A stretch of 33,055 nt of DNA from Tritrichomonas foetus (GCA_001839685.1 MLAK01000829.1:24984-58038), one strand, 5' to 3'; shown: positions 24,396 through 32,951, numbered from the stretch's first letter. The notes: generated from the sequence alone by a model not told the origin. Made by a program: numbers and translations.

Positions 24396-26852
24396 TTAAA
24401 TATTTTCTCTTTCCTTTTCGATTTCTTGTGAAATGTAATAATCAATTGCTAGTTGGCAATTCGATTTTAAGAAATTCAGATTAAACATATCAGGCGTCAT
24501 TAAAGAATGAAAATTAAAATGATATAAAGAAATTGTACTGATTACAGTTATAAATGCCATTCTTGGAGAATTTTTTGATATATCATTTTTTGAAGTGAAA
24601 GCTTTGATGTCATCTAATAATTCTATGGCTTCATTACTTCGTTCGTGGAGACTCAAAAGAATAACAGAAAAGAAATTTGCTAAACCAACACTTCCAGTTA
24701 CATTTTGATTTTCATCATCCAAACATGCAATCACGATTTTCATCGTTTCATATAACATATCGGAATTTTCTTCAACAGCTGTACAAATCACACTCGCTGA
24801 AGCAATGAAAGCTTTTATGTTATAAATAATATTAGTGGAATTTTTAGAGTTCAATACTAAAAGTGACAACAAACTGCTCACAAAAACATTTAAAGAAAAG
24901 ATTTTTATCCAACTTCGCCATAATGTTGCAATTGAATAAAAAACTTTAATATTATCTATCTGACCTTTAGTTAACCTATTTACATCAGAAATTATTCGAT
25001 GCAAAATTAAAGATATATTTTTGGGTCGGTTTTCTAAAATCACATCATAATTATTTAAATCTGCAAATATTTCCCATGCACTTTTTGGTTTTGTTAAAGT
25101 GATAATTAACTGTGAAAATAATTTCTGAATAAATTTGTACCGAGGAATTGGTAATTCAATAAGTTTCATTGAAGCATGATTTTTGGATTTAATTCCCCAC
25201 CAAAGGGCAGAAGGTAATAAATAAATTTTATTCGAAATTATATCAAAAATTTCATCGATATTTTGAGTTTCGATTAAATAAAACAGACACGAGAAAACAT
25301 TTTTAAAATAATAATTTTCATATTTAAAATCATCTTTCAATTTGTCAATATTTCTGGTTATCTGATATTTATTCATATAAAAATTCAAATCAAGACTAAA
25401 ATTGAAATCATTATTTAACTTTTCATCATCTGAATGATTGCATCCATAATAAAAGATCAAATAAAAAGAGAGTAGTGGCTCTGTATTATTAAGAAAAGAA
25501 ATACAATATGATCTTAGAATTGGTGATCCACTTTTCCATGAATAATCAAATAAACTTAAAAGTAAAATCCAAAATTGTGTAAAAGAATGTTCGTCTTCTC
25601 TGATTAACAAGAAATTTGTTAATGAAATAAAAAATTCTGTTAATTTTTTCTGAATACATAAAAGATGGTGAAAATCTTTCAGTCTTGAAAAAATATTTTC
25701 AGCAAATTCTAAAGCTGCCTGTTCATCATTTTCATTAAAGGCATCAATTATTAAATTTACAATTTTAGATATAATCATTGGATACTTCAACGCAATTGAA
25801 AACAAGTCAGCATTCACGATTTGGGGCGGTTTTGAAGTCAATAAAATTTTATAGTCTTCAATATTTCTCTCATTTGGAAAGAATTCCCAAAATTCCATTT
25901 TTTGGTTGACTGATAAATACTTTTGATTTCTAACATTTAAATTTGATCCATCAAAAAACCGTTTGGAAGCATCATTCATTTTTGATAATGTTTGTAGTAC
26001 AGGATCTTCATTAAATTCATGATTTCCATTATCATCATCATAATCCTTATTTAATACACGAACAATAAGATTTGTTATGAGAAAACCTAAGTGAAGCGAT
26101 GGTTTAGAAATAAAATGATTGATAAAAATGTGATATAAAATGTAAGAAATTGATCTATGAATGAAAGAAAAGAAAATATTTTTAGATTTCCATGAAAGAA
26201 TCGTTGATGCAAAGAAATGGATTTCATCATGCTGAGTATGAAGAATTTGAGTGTAATTCAGATTTCTTGAAAATAAAGCATGGAAAAAATGAATTTGAGT
26301 CAAAGGAATAGTTTCGTATTCACCTTCTGAGTTATAAGAATTATTATTATAAGGGTCAATATCAAGAAATAAAGAACGTGTTTCTAAAAAGTTATCACGT
26401 GATAAAACCCTACCAGAAGCAATCAAAGTTGAAAATTTTGGTGAATTTGTTAATTTCGAAATAATTGCTTCTATATCAGTTTGAAAAGAAAGAACAAATT
26501 TTAATATATTTAATGCATAATCAGCACTGTCTTTTTCACCAACAGTTAAATTATTACAAAGTGTATCTCCACAATCATGAAATAATTTTATATATGGATC
26601 AATTTTTTCTGAATGTGATTGAATTGTTGGAATCCATTGGAAAATATATGATGGATCTTCTTGTATTATTGCAACAAGACAATTAAAAAGAAATTTTGGA
26701 TTTAATAAACCCATTCCACACATTTCTAATAAATGACTAGCAATTTCATTAATACCATTTTTATCATATATTTCATGCATTTTAATCATGAAATCTTGTG
26801 TACTAAGATTCTGATTCCAGCTTTCTCGAATGAATGATAATATATCAGACAT
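24396..26852 (-). CDS. Large helical protein of unknown function
   Basis: An 818-residue frame from the ATG at 26852; TCATCC lies 11-16 nt upstream. It is rich in Asn, Ile, Leu, Phe and Ser, with long amphipathic helices throughout (e.g. ALEFAENIFSRLKDFHHLLC, SLNVFVSSLLSLLVLNSKN), so an alpha-solenoid (HEAT/ARM-like or Mediator-like) is likely, but I see no repeat consensus. There is no signal peptide and no obvious membrane span, although FFSFIHRSISYILYHIFIN is very hydrophobic. The C-terminus is charged (QEIEKEREN). Low GC and high Asn suggest a fast-evolving protein. Divergent from the winged-helix gene with 750 bp between. Not identified. Confidence 0.55.
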   Translation of the reverse strand: MSDILSFIRESWNQNLSTQDFMIKMHEIYDKNGINEIASHLLEMCGMGLLNPKFLFNCLVAIIQEDPSYIFQWIPTIQSHSEKIDPYIKLFHDCGDTLCNNLTVGEKDSADYALNILKFVLSFQTDIEAIISKLTNSPKFSTLIASGRVLSRDNFLETRSLFLDIDPYNNNSYNSEGEYETIPLTQIHFFHALFSRNLNYTQILHTQHDEIHFFASTILSWKSKNIFFSFIHRSISYILYHIFINHFISKPSLHLGFLITNLIVRVLNKDYDDDNGNHEFNEDPVLQTLSKMNDASKRFFDGSNLNVRNQKYLSVNQKMEFWEFFPNERNIEDYKILLTSKPPQIVNADLFSIALKYPMIISKIVNLIIDAFNENDEQAALEFAENIFSRLKDFHHLLCIQKKLTEFFISLTNFLLIREDEHSFTQFWILLLSLFDYSWKSGSPILRSYCISFLNNTEPLLSFYLIFYYGCNHSDDEKLNNDFNFSLDLNFYMNKYQITRNIDKLKDDFKYENYYFKNVFSCLFYLIETQNIDEIFDIISNKIYLLPSALWWGIKSKNHASMKLIELPIPRYKFIQKLFSQLIITLTKPKSAWEIFADLNNYDVILENRPKNISLILHRIISDVNRLTKGQIDNIKVFYSIATLWRSWIKIFSLNVFVSSLLSLLVLNSKNSTNIIYNIKAFIASASVICTAVEENSDMLYETMKIVIACLDDENQNVTGSVGLANFFSVILLSLHERSNEAIELLDDIKAFTSKNDISKNSPRMAFITVISTISLYHFNFHSLMTPDMFNLNFLKSNCQLAIDYYISQEIEKERENI

Positions 26853-26862
26853 TAGAAAAAGT

Positions 26863-26868
26863 GGATGA
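26863..26868 (-). promoter_or_regulatory. Initiator-like motif of the 818-residue orphan gene
   Basis: TCATCC on the minus strand (within GATCATCCACTT), shortly upstream of the ATG at 26852. Confidence 0.45.
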
Positions 26869-26875
26869 TCAAACA

Positions 26876-26896
26876 GTTAACAAAAATATTGTTAAC
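26876..26896. promoter_or_regulatory. GTTAAC dyad 24 bp upstream of the orphan gene
   Basis: GTTAACAA and TTGTTAAC flank a 5-bp centre; each GTTAAC is itself palindromic. Repeated AAC/GTT cores recall Myb-type sites, which are known regulators in trichomonads, but the link is a guess. Confidence 0.35.
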
Positions 26897-27602
26897 AAAT
26901 ATATGCATCAATGTGAAATGATTGTTGGCGCCATGACATGACATTCTGGGATTATTGTCGAAATATTATTCTTCTCAATAAGTGGAAAATATTCAATGAA
27001 AATCTTATCTGCCATCATATTTTAACACAAAAAGTTTAGAGAGCTAAAACATTCACAAAATATTTCAAGCAATATAAAAAAATACAATTGAATAAAATCG
27101 CAATAATTTTTTTTTTCAATATGAATTATGTGAATTTTGAATTAATTGAAGATATTTATGATTATTGAAAACGGGTTCAGGTGAATTTTTACCTATAACC
27201 GTCCATCACAACATTGAGATTTTTTTAGAATTTCATGGTGAAATTCCAACTGAAGACTCTCCCAAAATAACTATCAAAGAGATGTGTTACTTTAAAAGAA
27301 TGAAACGAATAGTAATTGAAAAATTGTGTATAATATAATGTTTCTCAATTTTTGTTTTTTGAGAATTAAAAATAATGTAAATTTCAAGCAAATTTAGATG
27401 AACAATTGAAAAGATTAATTAATCACAAAATTCGATGAATACATTCAATGAGATGTTCAAATAATTTTCACCTAAAACTTCAATTATTTCACCATCTTCA
27501 TTCATTCAATACATACTCAATGAAAATTTTTGATTTTCGAAAAGTTATCTGGTGTTCAGAAAAATTGTATCATCCCCTAAAATAAACTTTAAAGAAAAAA
27601 AA

Positions 27603-28877
27603 ATGACTCTTGGGGAAGCAGCAGTGATGGAGCAGTCATTTGAAAGTCTAAACGACGCCATCACATATGCCTTTCGCCAAGAACAGAAATCGCTTCTCAG
27701 TCTCGACAGGATTTGCGAAGTTTTGCAATCACCAAATTTATTCTTCAATTCGAAAAAACAGGGACTCCTTCCTTGCTCGTCAATCACTCGGAGAAGAATA
27801 TCAAGCGCTTTATCGTCATGCGAACTTTTTGTGAGAGCAGGACCTCCTCGAACATGCTTGTGGGCGATCAGACCTCATAATCCTCTTTTTCTCAGTGACG
27901 GCGTCATTTCATCTTCAATCGAACAGATGCTTACAGCAAACGGACCAATGACAGTTGATCAGTTCGTTAATGCGACCCAGCTGGCAGGCGCTGATGCAAC
28001 GTTATATTCGCGGTTCCTTTCCGAGCACGCTTTTGAATTCACAGGTGATGAAGACGGAACATACTGGTTCACGGGGCAACCCCGGCCAGTCCATCGTGAC
28101 TTCGAAAGCATCAGCCATGCCCTCGTATGTGCATTTGCAGATTTTCCTCAAGGTGCTTCTGTCGAAGAGCTACATTGGTGCCTCTGCTTATCTACTGTTG
28201 GTGGAACAAAAAGCATCACTCGAAGGTGCGTTTCAAGAGAGCTATCAAGAAGACAAGATTTGTTCAGTCATCTTTCTCGCGCGAGATATACTCTTCTTAG
28301 CAATGTTGAAAATGCCCAACCAGGTGTTCAGCAAAATAATGGAAATTCAATGAATAATAACATGAATATTAACAATATGGCAATAAATTCAATCAATAAT
28401 ATGAACAATATGAATAATATGTCAAACATTCCAAATATGTCAGTTAATACCATGAATATGCAGCATACACCAAATATAAATGATATTAATAATATGAATA
28501 ACATGTCAAATATGAACAATATGAATAACATGTCAAATATGAACAATATGAATAACATGCAAAATATGAACAATATGAATGGCAATATGAATGGGATGAA
28601 TAATATGAATATTAATATCATGCCAAATATGAATAATTTAAATAATATGGAACATTTGCCAACACCAATAAACATGACTGAAATCAACAATATGAATAAT
28701 TTAATGCATATGCCACAATACAGACAACAACAAATGGTTTCATCGCCGCAGCAATTTCCATTCTTCGAAATTCCAGCAATTCCGGATGATATGCCTCACA
28801 ATGCACAGCCGAACGATGAAGACCCGTTTGACCCAACAAACTTCTTCGGAAACGACTTCTCGTTCTCGTTTGACTAA
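27603..28877 (+). CDS. Three-winged-helix protein with Asn/Met-rich tail, putative DNA-binding regulator
   Basis: From the ATG at 27603 the product is 424 residues. Three winged-helix-like modules occupy ~12-95, ~100-160 and ~165-236. The first and third are clearly related: SFESLNDAITYAFRQ with SSITRRRISSALSSCELFVR, and DFESISHALVCAFAD with KSITRRCVSRELSRRQDLFS. The middle one shows a wing-like end FTGDEDGTYWFTG. Residues ~246-369 are a low-complexity Asn/Met region made of NNM units, prion-like in composition, and the last 55 residues are acidic and aromatic (DDMPHNAQPNDEDPFD, FGNDFSFSFD), like an activation domain. I infer a transcription factor. The trichomonad initiator-binding protein also has a winged-helix head, but I cannot show homology. 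A longer GTG-started frame at 27552 is not used. Confidence 0.6.
   Translation: MTLGEAAVMEQSFESLNDAITYAFRQEQKSLLSLDRICEVLQSPNLFFNSKKQGLLPCSSITRRRISSALSSCELFVRAGPPRTCLWAIRPHNPLFLSDGVISSSIEQMLTANGPMTVDQFVNATQLAGADATLYSRFLSEHAFEFTGDEDGTYWFTGQPRPVHRDFESISHALVCAFADFPQGASVEELHWCLCLSTVGGTKSITRRCVSRELSRRQDLFSHLSRARYTLLSNVENAQPGVQQNNGNSMNNNMNINNMAINSINNMNNMNNMSNIPNMSVNTMNMQHTPNINDINNMNNMSNMNNMNNMSNMNNMNNMQNMNNMNGNMNGMNNMNINIMPNMNNLNNMEHLPTPINMTEINNMNNLMHMPQYRQQQMVSSPQQFPFFEIPAIPDDMPHNAQPNDEDPFDPTNFFGNDFSFSFD
28350..28710 (+). repeat. In-frame Asn/Met codon repeat (AAT-AAC-ATG units)
   Basis: Units such as AATATGAATAACATGTCA recur about every 15 to 30 nt and encode NNM/NNMSNM strings. AAT and AAC alternate, so the tract is maintained at protein level and not only as a DNA microsatellite. 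Confidence 0.8.
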
Positions 28878-28909
28878 CTTTTGTTGTTCATGTTCGATAA
28901 TTAGAAAAG

Positions 28910-28953
<44 letters not shown>

Positions 28954-29297
28954 AATACAAAGCTGTAATGAATAAAACTGGTTTTATTATGCTAATTTCA
29001 TATTTCTTTTTTCTCCTGTACTCTAAAACACAATATCATCTGGAATTACCGGAATCTCACTTCGATTCATCAATATTGATCACTAGATTACACAATGTTC
29101 GATTTCAGAAGCTCCAATTCTCATAAATTTATCTATGGGAAATGCTTTTTTATTTGAATAAGTTTACCAAAGATATTCATTTCACAATCAAACACTAAGA
29201 AAAGTATATGAATGCTTTATTGGTAATAATATATTTTCGTAAATAAATTAGAGATAGCAATGCAAAAAGAGAGGCAGAGAAAACATTTATTTAGCAA
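28878..29297. other. Spacer between converging winged-helix and beta-helix genes
   Basis: It holds the A41 run at 28912-28952 followed by CAATACA; no other element or gene is seen. Confidence 0.6.
28912..28952 (+). repeat. Run of 41 adenines, 34 nt past the winged-helix stop
   Basis: An uninterrupted A41 tract begins 34 nt after the TAA, about where a trichomonad mRNA would be polyadenylated. CAATACA follows directly (28953-28959) and occurs again at 27507-27513, 90 bp upstream of the ATG. By far the longest homopolymer here. Its exact length may be affected by sequencing. Confidence 0.9.
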
Positions 29298-30470
29298 TTA
29301 TTCTTCATCATTTGCTCCTTTCAACAATTTTTTCGGATCTGGGAAGTATTTTTTCATTTTCATCACAATGTCGGCTTCTCCAATTGGGTTCTTCATCAAA
29401 TCACGATTAGACACACACATTGCAGTATGAAGGTGTGCAAGTGGAAGAGTTTCAAGGTCATTTATGAGGAATTTACAATTATTTAATGCAACTCCTTTCT
29501 CATCATCAAAAGGACAGTCAAAAACGCAATTGTTGACTGTAATTTCAGCTCCTTCACGATTTTGTTTAAATAATTTTCCTTCTGGATGAGAAAATATACA
29601 ATTATTTATTTGGCCAAGACGATGGAACATTATCAAACCTTGTTCATGTGATTTTGCAAGTTTATTACCAACAAAATTAGATTGTTCAATTTTTGAACCT
29701 TGTTTTCCAAATAAATAAACAATCCATGGTCCGATATTATTCTTTATTGTGCAATGAAGTGCAATAGCATCAGAGTCCATAGTATGCATCATAAATGAGC
29801 CAGCTTGAGTCACGACTGCATTTTCTGTAGAATTCAAATCAGTGATTCGAATTTTTCCAAATCCTAAATAAAGACTTTGCCATCCCCTAGCTGCACTTTT
29901 TGGCGATGACATCAAAATGACAGTAGAATTACAATGATTTGGATTCGGTAATTCGTTTCTAATGGAAATACAGAAAGAATGGCCGTCTCGACCAGCAGAA
30001 CATTTGTAGACACATGAAGAATTTATATATGATTCTCTTCCAGAAAAATAAATACAACCGCCATCCCCTGGATTAAGGCCACTTTGGCATTCAATGAAAG
30101 TAGTGCGGGAGACTGAAAGACTACCCGAATCAGGTGAAAAATGACTAAACGCACCACCATCAACCTTTGCAATACATTTAATAAACATTGCATCTTGACA
30201 AATTATATTATCATTCATTTTTGGTGAATCAGGTCTCTCAGTATATTCTTTGTTATAAATGCATTCCTGACGTTGAATCATAATGGCAGAGTCCAAAAAG
30301 TTAGAGAATTTCGTACTTTTGATGACAAGAGATTGCGCATTATAAATAAAATTGGAGTAGCTGTTGAATAAATTCGAATTCTTTATATAAATATTTTGTT
30401 GTTGTGATAGAAAAGGTGACATTGAAGTCAAGCTTCCTAATGATAAGGCTAATAAAGATGTGTTTAGCAT
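29298..30470 (-). CDS. Putative secreted right-handed beta-helix protein (Pmp-like)
   Basis: From the first ATG (30470) the protein has 390 residues. It starts with a plausible short signal peptide (MLNTSLLALSLGSLTS). The body shows parallel beta-helix rungs: repeating N-polar ladders and FxxC/GG motifs, e.g. CQDAMFIKCIAKVDGGAFS, TTFIECQSG, DGGCIYFSG, SSCVYKCSAG, INNCIFSHPEG, VNNCVFDCPFDD. Such rungs occur in chlamydial Pmp autotransporters and in trichomonad surface Pmp-like proteins. Many Cys suggest an oxidising compartment. It lacks a C-terminal membrane span or GPI signal, ending in a charged stretch (KMKKYFPDPKKLL), so it may be secreted or a remnant of a longer family form. The start upstream at 30479 would need a TTG codon and is rejected. 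Confidence 0.5.
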   Translation of the reverse strand: MLNTSLLALSLGSLTSMSPFLSQQQNIYIKNSNLFNSYSNFIYNAQSLVIKSTKFSNFLDSAIMIQRQECIYNKEYTERPDSPKMNDNIICQDAMFIKCIAKVDGGAFSHFSPDSGSLSVSRTTFIECQSGLNPGDGGCIYFSGRESYINSSCVYKCSAGRDGHSFCISIRNELPNPNHCNSTVILMSSPKSAARGWQSLYLGFGKIRITDLNSTENAVVTQAGSFMMHTMDSDAIALHCTIKNNIGPWIVYLFGKQGSKIEQSNFVGNKLAKSHEQGLIMFHRLGQINNCIFSHPEGKLFKQNREGAEITVNNCVFDCPFDDEKGVALNNCKFLINDLETLPLAHLHTAMCVSNRDLMKNPIGEADIVMKMKKYFPDPKKLLKGANDEE

Positions 30471-30616
30471 GATTTCCAATTTTCTATCGGTACCAATAAT
30501 CTATTCAATATTTTCTTCATTTATATGGTTGGTCATTGAACGAGTATGACCGTATATTGAGTAAAAAAGTTCACAAATGAATTTTTCTTTCGCTAACTGG
30601 TCTGTATTTGAATGAT

Positions 30617-30622
30617 TCAGAT
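30617..30622 (+). promoter_or_regulatory. Initiator-like motif of the TMEM230-like gene
   Basis: TCAGAT, its A 30 nt before the chosen ATG at 30649. This is further than usual. Confidence 0.3.
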
Positions 30623-30648
30623 TTTTGTCGTATCTTTTAACTTTTCCG

Positions 30649-31005
30649 ATGAAGAAGTTAAACACAAAGCAGGATTCTCCTCACATAGTTCAATTCATTT
30701 TCAAAGACTTTTTGAATAGAATTGAACAACTTAAAAAATGGACTCGAGCTGGTGAGCCACCCCCTTCAACACAAGTGAAAACTTTATATCTCATTTTGTT
30801 TCTGTTCATTTTTGGTATCACAACTTTGTCAATGTGGATTCTTGCTTACCTTAAAATTATGTTTGTAGATGTTGTTACAGATTTTGCATTATTTGGATCA
30901 ATTGTTTTTATCTCACTTTGTCCAGCACTTTATGGGATGTGGACTTCATTTTGCTGCTGGAGAAAAATGCCAGGATATGATTGGTATATCATTCCACATT
31001 TCTGA
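30649..31005 (+). CDS. TMEM230-like membrane protein
   Basis: From the ATG at 30649 the product has 118 residues. It has a polar N-terminus, then two membrane segments (VKTLYLILFLFIFGITTLSM to ILAYLKIMF, and DFALFGSIVFISLCPALYG), then WTSFCCWRKMPGYDWYIIPHF. The order of two spans, a Pro in the second, an aromatic stretch and an ending with PGYxWxxIP matches the TMEM230 family (family FxPGFY, then KGYxGYSxxxIPDF). TMEM230 proteins act in vesicle traffic and late endosomes in animals; here the same role is an inference. The longer frame at 30625 begins with TTG and is not used. It is divergent from the beta-helix gene (178 bp). Confidence 0.65.
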   Translation: MKKLNTKQDSPHIVQFIFKDFLNRIEQLKKWTRAGEPPPSTQVKTLYLILFLFIFGITTLSMWILAYLKIMFVDVVTDFALFGSIVFISLCPALYGMWTSFCCWRKMPGYDWYIIPHF

Positions 31006-31454
31006 TTTGCTTTTATAAAAAATATTTTATTCTCACATTTTTCTTTTTTTCAATTGTTCTATAGTTTGAGTAAAATATAATATTTCCTATTTGTTGTTCA
31101 TGACAAATAGCAGCTTTCATCCTAACTTTATCTCACAATGTGTAGATATTTACAAAGATTTCTGGAAACCTTCTTGGTTTTCCAAAAACAATTGGGTATA
31201 TCAAGTGTCTCATGATTATGAGAGTGACACTAGAGCAACATCGCAAAAAAAAAGGTGCCATTGAATCAAAACATCACAAAGAATCTTTTTGAAGTAGTTA
31301 AAATTGATGAACTCGCAGTTTCTCTCTTTGGATTTTGTGATTCATATATGTAACCCGAGATATTATATACTTAAACAATGAAAGACTTAAATTCAAATTA
31401 AGCATGTTTAGTCACGTGAAATAAAGCGAATTAATGAAATCTAACTGAAAATAA
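31006..31454. other. Spacer between converging TMEM230-like and DUF4419 genes
   Basis: No established gene. A 54-codon ATG frame at 31100-31264 (plus) is listed separately. A dyad GGAAACC-TTCTT-GGTTTTCC lies near 31163-31183 inside it. Confidence 0.5.
31100..31264 (+). CDS. Possible tiny gene, 54 residues, doubtful
   Basis: ATG to TGA, 54 codons, containing WKPSWFSKNNWVYQVSHDYE, with three Trp and few Asn/Lys runs, which is less AT-driven than random frames here. No initiator just upstream (only TTCATG overlaps the start) and no family. It could be a gene remnant or chance. Confidence 0.2.
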   Translation: MTNSSFHPNFISQCVDIYKDFWKPSWFSKNNWVYQVSHDYESDTRATSQKKRCH

Positions 31455-32516
31455 TTATGCTAGGTAGTGATAATATTCTTCTTCTAAGGCTTTAGCCATT
31501 TCTTTTTCTTTAAATTTTAAAACCCATCCAAATTCTGGTTTAACACAAAATGTTTTAGGATCTTGACTCAATCCATAAAATCCTGCTTTAATAATACAGG
31601 GATCCTCACTAATAAGAATTCCATTAGAATCAAAGATTTGAAGTTTCATTGGAACTTCAAGAATTCCTTCAGGAAGAAGATCAAAATCTCGAAATTCAAT
31701 ATGTGTTAAATTCTGTTGCTCTCCGATTTTATTATATGGAAAGAATGCACAAATCCAGCCATCAATTTCATAATTTCGATACAAATTTCCTTCTTTATAT
31801 TTAATCATTCGAAGCCAAAATGATTTATTAATCTGTCCTGATTTGGATCGAATTATTTCATTGATAATTGGTTTCAATTCTTTCGTCCACCATTCAAGTT
31901 CATACTGTTCAAGAAATTGAACTTTACTCATAATTTTCTGCCAATCATCAACTGTTCCTTCAACTTGGATAAATGGTAAACCACATCCGCCTAACATTGC
32001 TGTATATGAAAAATATTGTTGCATTGCTGACATGATGCTGATTGATCCAACAGTAAATGAAACTTTAGTAGTAGTTGTGAAATTAGGAGTTAAATTATTG
32101 ATTAAATCTTTACCTGTATATTCACTAATTTGTTGTGGAAATTCTTCAAAAATATTTTCCCAATCTGATGGTGTGATTGTGTTTAAAGTAAGATGTTCTC
32201 TTTTTACTTTAAGTTCTTTTTTATCAGAAAAGTTCACAAATTTATTTCTCAATTGCTCGGCATTAAAATTGACATGCTGTGAAAAACCTTGAACAATGAG
32301 AATCCAAATAATATCCGGAGAGATTGTAATAGGACGATGTTCTTTGTATGCATGACAAAAACCAAATAATAAGGAATGATATGGAAATTGAGCTAATTTT
32401 TTGTTCAATGACATGCTAATAGTTTTCGGGGATGGTTGCACAGAGAACTCTTTCCATAATTCTTTAGGTGGAGTTAGATCTTCAAGATCAATTATCAGGT
32501 TATTAGTATCATTCAT
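31455..32516 (-). CDS. DUF4419 domain protein
   Basis: A 353-residue protein matching DUF4419 along most of its length. The family signatures seen are: SLLFGFCHAYKEHRPITISP followed by DIIWILIVQGFSQHVNFNAE (family HxxLxLRPDDVWLAIxxQFxxxVNxNAE) and EQLRNKFV; then NLTPNFTTTTKVSFTVGSI (family WxxPxFSTTT) and MSAMQQYFSYTAMLGGCGLP (family MAxMQKYFxYxxxLxCGIP); EGTVDDWQKIMSKVQFLEQY (family GExxDWExILxRLExL); and finally DGWICAFFPYNKIG. The domain is of unknown function and occurs in fungi, plants and protists. The sequence ends in a short Glu/Tyr-rich tail. An initiator-like TCATTT lies at 32537-32542 on the minus strand, about 23 nt upstream of the ATG at 32516. Confidence 0.88.
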   Translation of the reverse strand: MNDTNNLIIDLEDLTPPKELWKEFSVQPSPKTISMSLNKKLAQFPYHSLLFGFCHAYKEHRPITISPDIIWILIVQGFSQHVNFNAEQLRNKFVNFSDKKELKVKREHLTLNTITPSDWENIFEEFPQQISEYTGKDLINNLTPNFTTTTKVSFTVGSISIMSAMQQYFSYTAMLGGCGLPFIQVEGTVDDWQKIMSKVQFLEQYELEWWTKELKPIINEIIRSKSGQINKSFWLRMIKYKEGNLYRNYEIDGWICAFFPYNKIGEQQNLTHIEFRDFDLLPEGILEVPMKLQIFDSNGILISEDPCIIKAGFYGLSQDPKTFCVKPEFGWVLKFKEKEMAKALEEEYYHYLA

Positions 32517-32536
32517 GGATTCACTGGTGAATAGTG

Positions 32537-32542
32537 AAATGA
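32537..32542 (-). promoter_or_regulatory. Initiator-like motif of the DUF4419 gene
   Basis: TCATTT on the minus strand (within AAATCATTTCAC), about 23 nt upstream of the ATG at 32516. Confidence 0.45.
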
Positions 32543-32713
32543 TTTTTCAAAAGAATTCCGACACAAATTTATCATTCAAAAGTTAAATTTTGATAATTCA
32601 AAATATTTCAATATCAATTTTATGTCTGAAATGAAAAAATTTCCTTCTGGTTCGATAAAATCCAGTTGTATTGTATTGAAAAACTAGTTGAAGACAGATA
32701 AAACAACTATGAT

Positions 32714-32935
32714 ATGAAATATTCTTTTTATAGAAACCAGAAAGATCAACATAGTGATCATCAACATGTTGTGATGATATTTGGTCGAAAACTCCCAACT
32801 GATTTGTTTACAAGATTGAAAAAATTTGGAATTTCAAAACTATTCTCTGAAGTTCTCAAGGATTCATCGTCAGATTCAGTTTATCGAAAAATGAAAAGAA
32901 AGAGTATGGTGTTACGGAAGGACAAATTGCTTTGA
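32714..32935 (+). CDS. Small basic open frame, 73 residues, doubtful
   Basis: ATG to TGA, Lys/Ser/His-rich (e.g. RLKKFGISKLFSEVLKDSSS, then YRKMKRKSM). No initiator within 20 nt, no family match. Its distance to the edge repeats (17 bp) leaves open that it is part of a repeat element. Confidence 0.25.
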   Translation: MKYSFYRNQKDQHSDHQHVVMIFGRKLPTDLFTRLKKFGISKLFSEVLKDSSSDSVYRKMKRKSMVLRKDKLL

Positions 32936-32951
32936 AATTAGATATTTTCAG

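Larger units (their letters stand above)
26853..27602. other. 750-bp shared 5' spacer between orphan and winged-helix genes
   Basis: No gene with a start codon. The dyad GTTAACAA-AAATA-TTGTTAAC is at 26876-26896. A 58-codon stop-free stretch without ATG is at 27162-27335. Both genes have TCATCC near their starts (26863-26868 minus, 27570-27575 plus). Confidence 0.55.

Noticed and set aside
27162..27335. A 58-codon stop-free stretch (plus) with protein-like composition
   Set aside because: No start codon near its beginning, no recognisable family and the length is within chance for this composition. Perhaps a remnant, but I cannot support it.
28328..28690. A 120-codon hydrophobic frame antisense to the Asn/Met repeat
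   Set aside because: Composed only of FILF/MLFI strings that result from reading the AAT-AAC-ATG repeat backwards.
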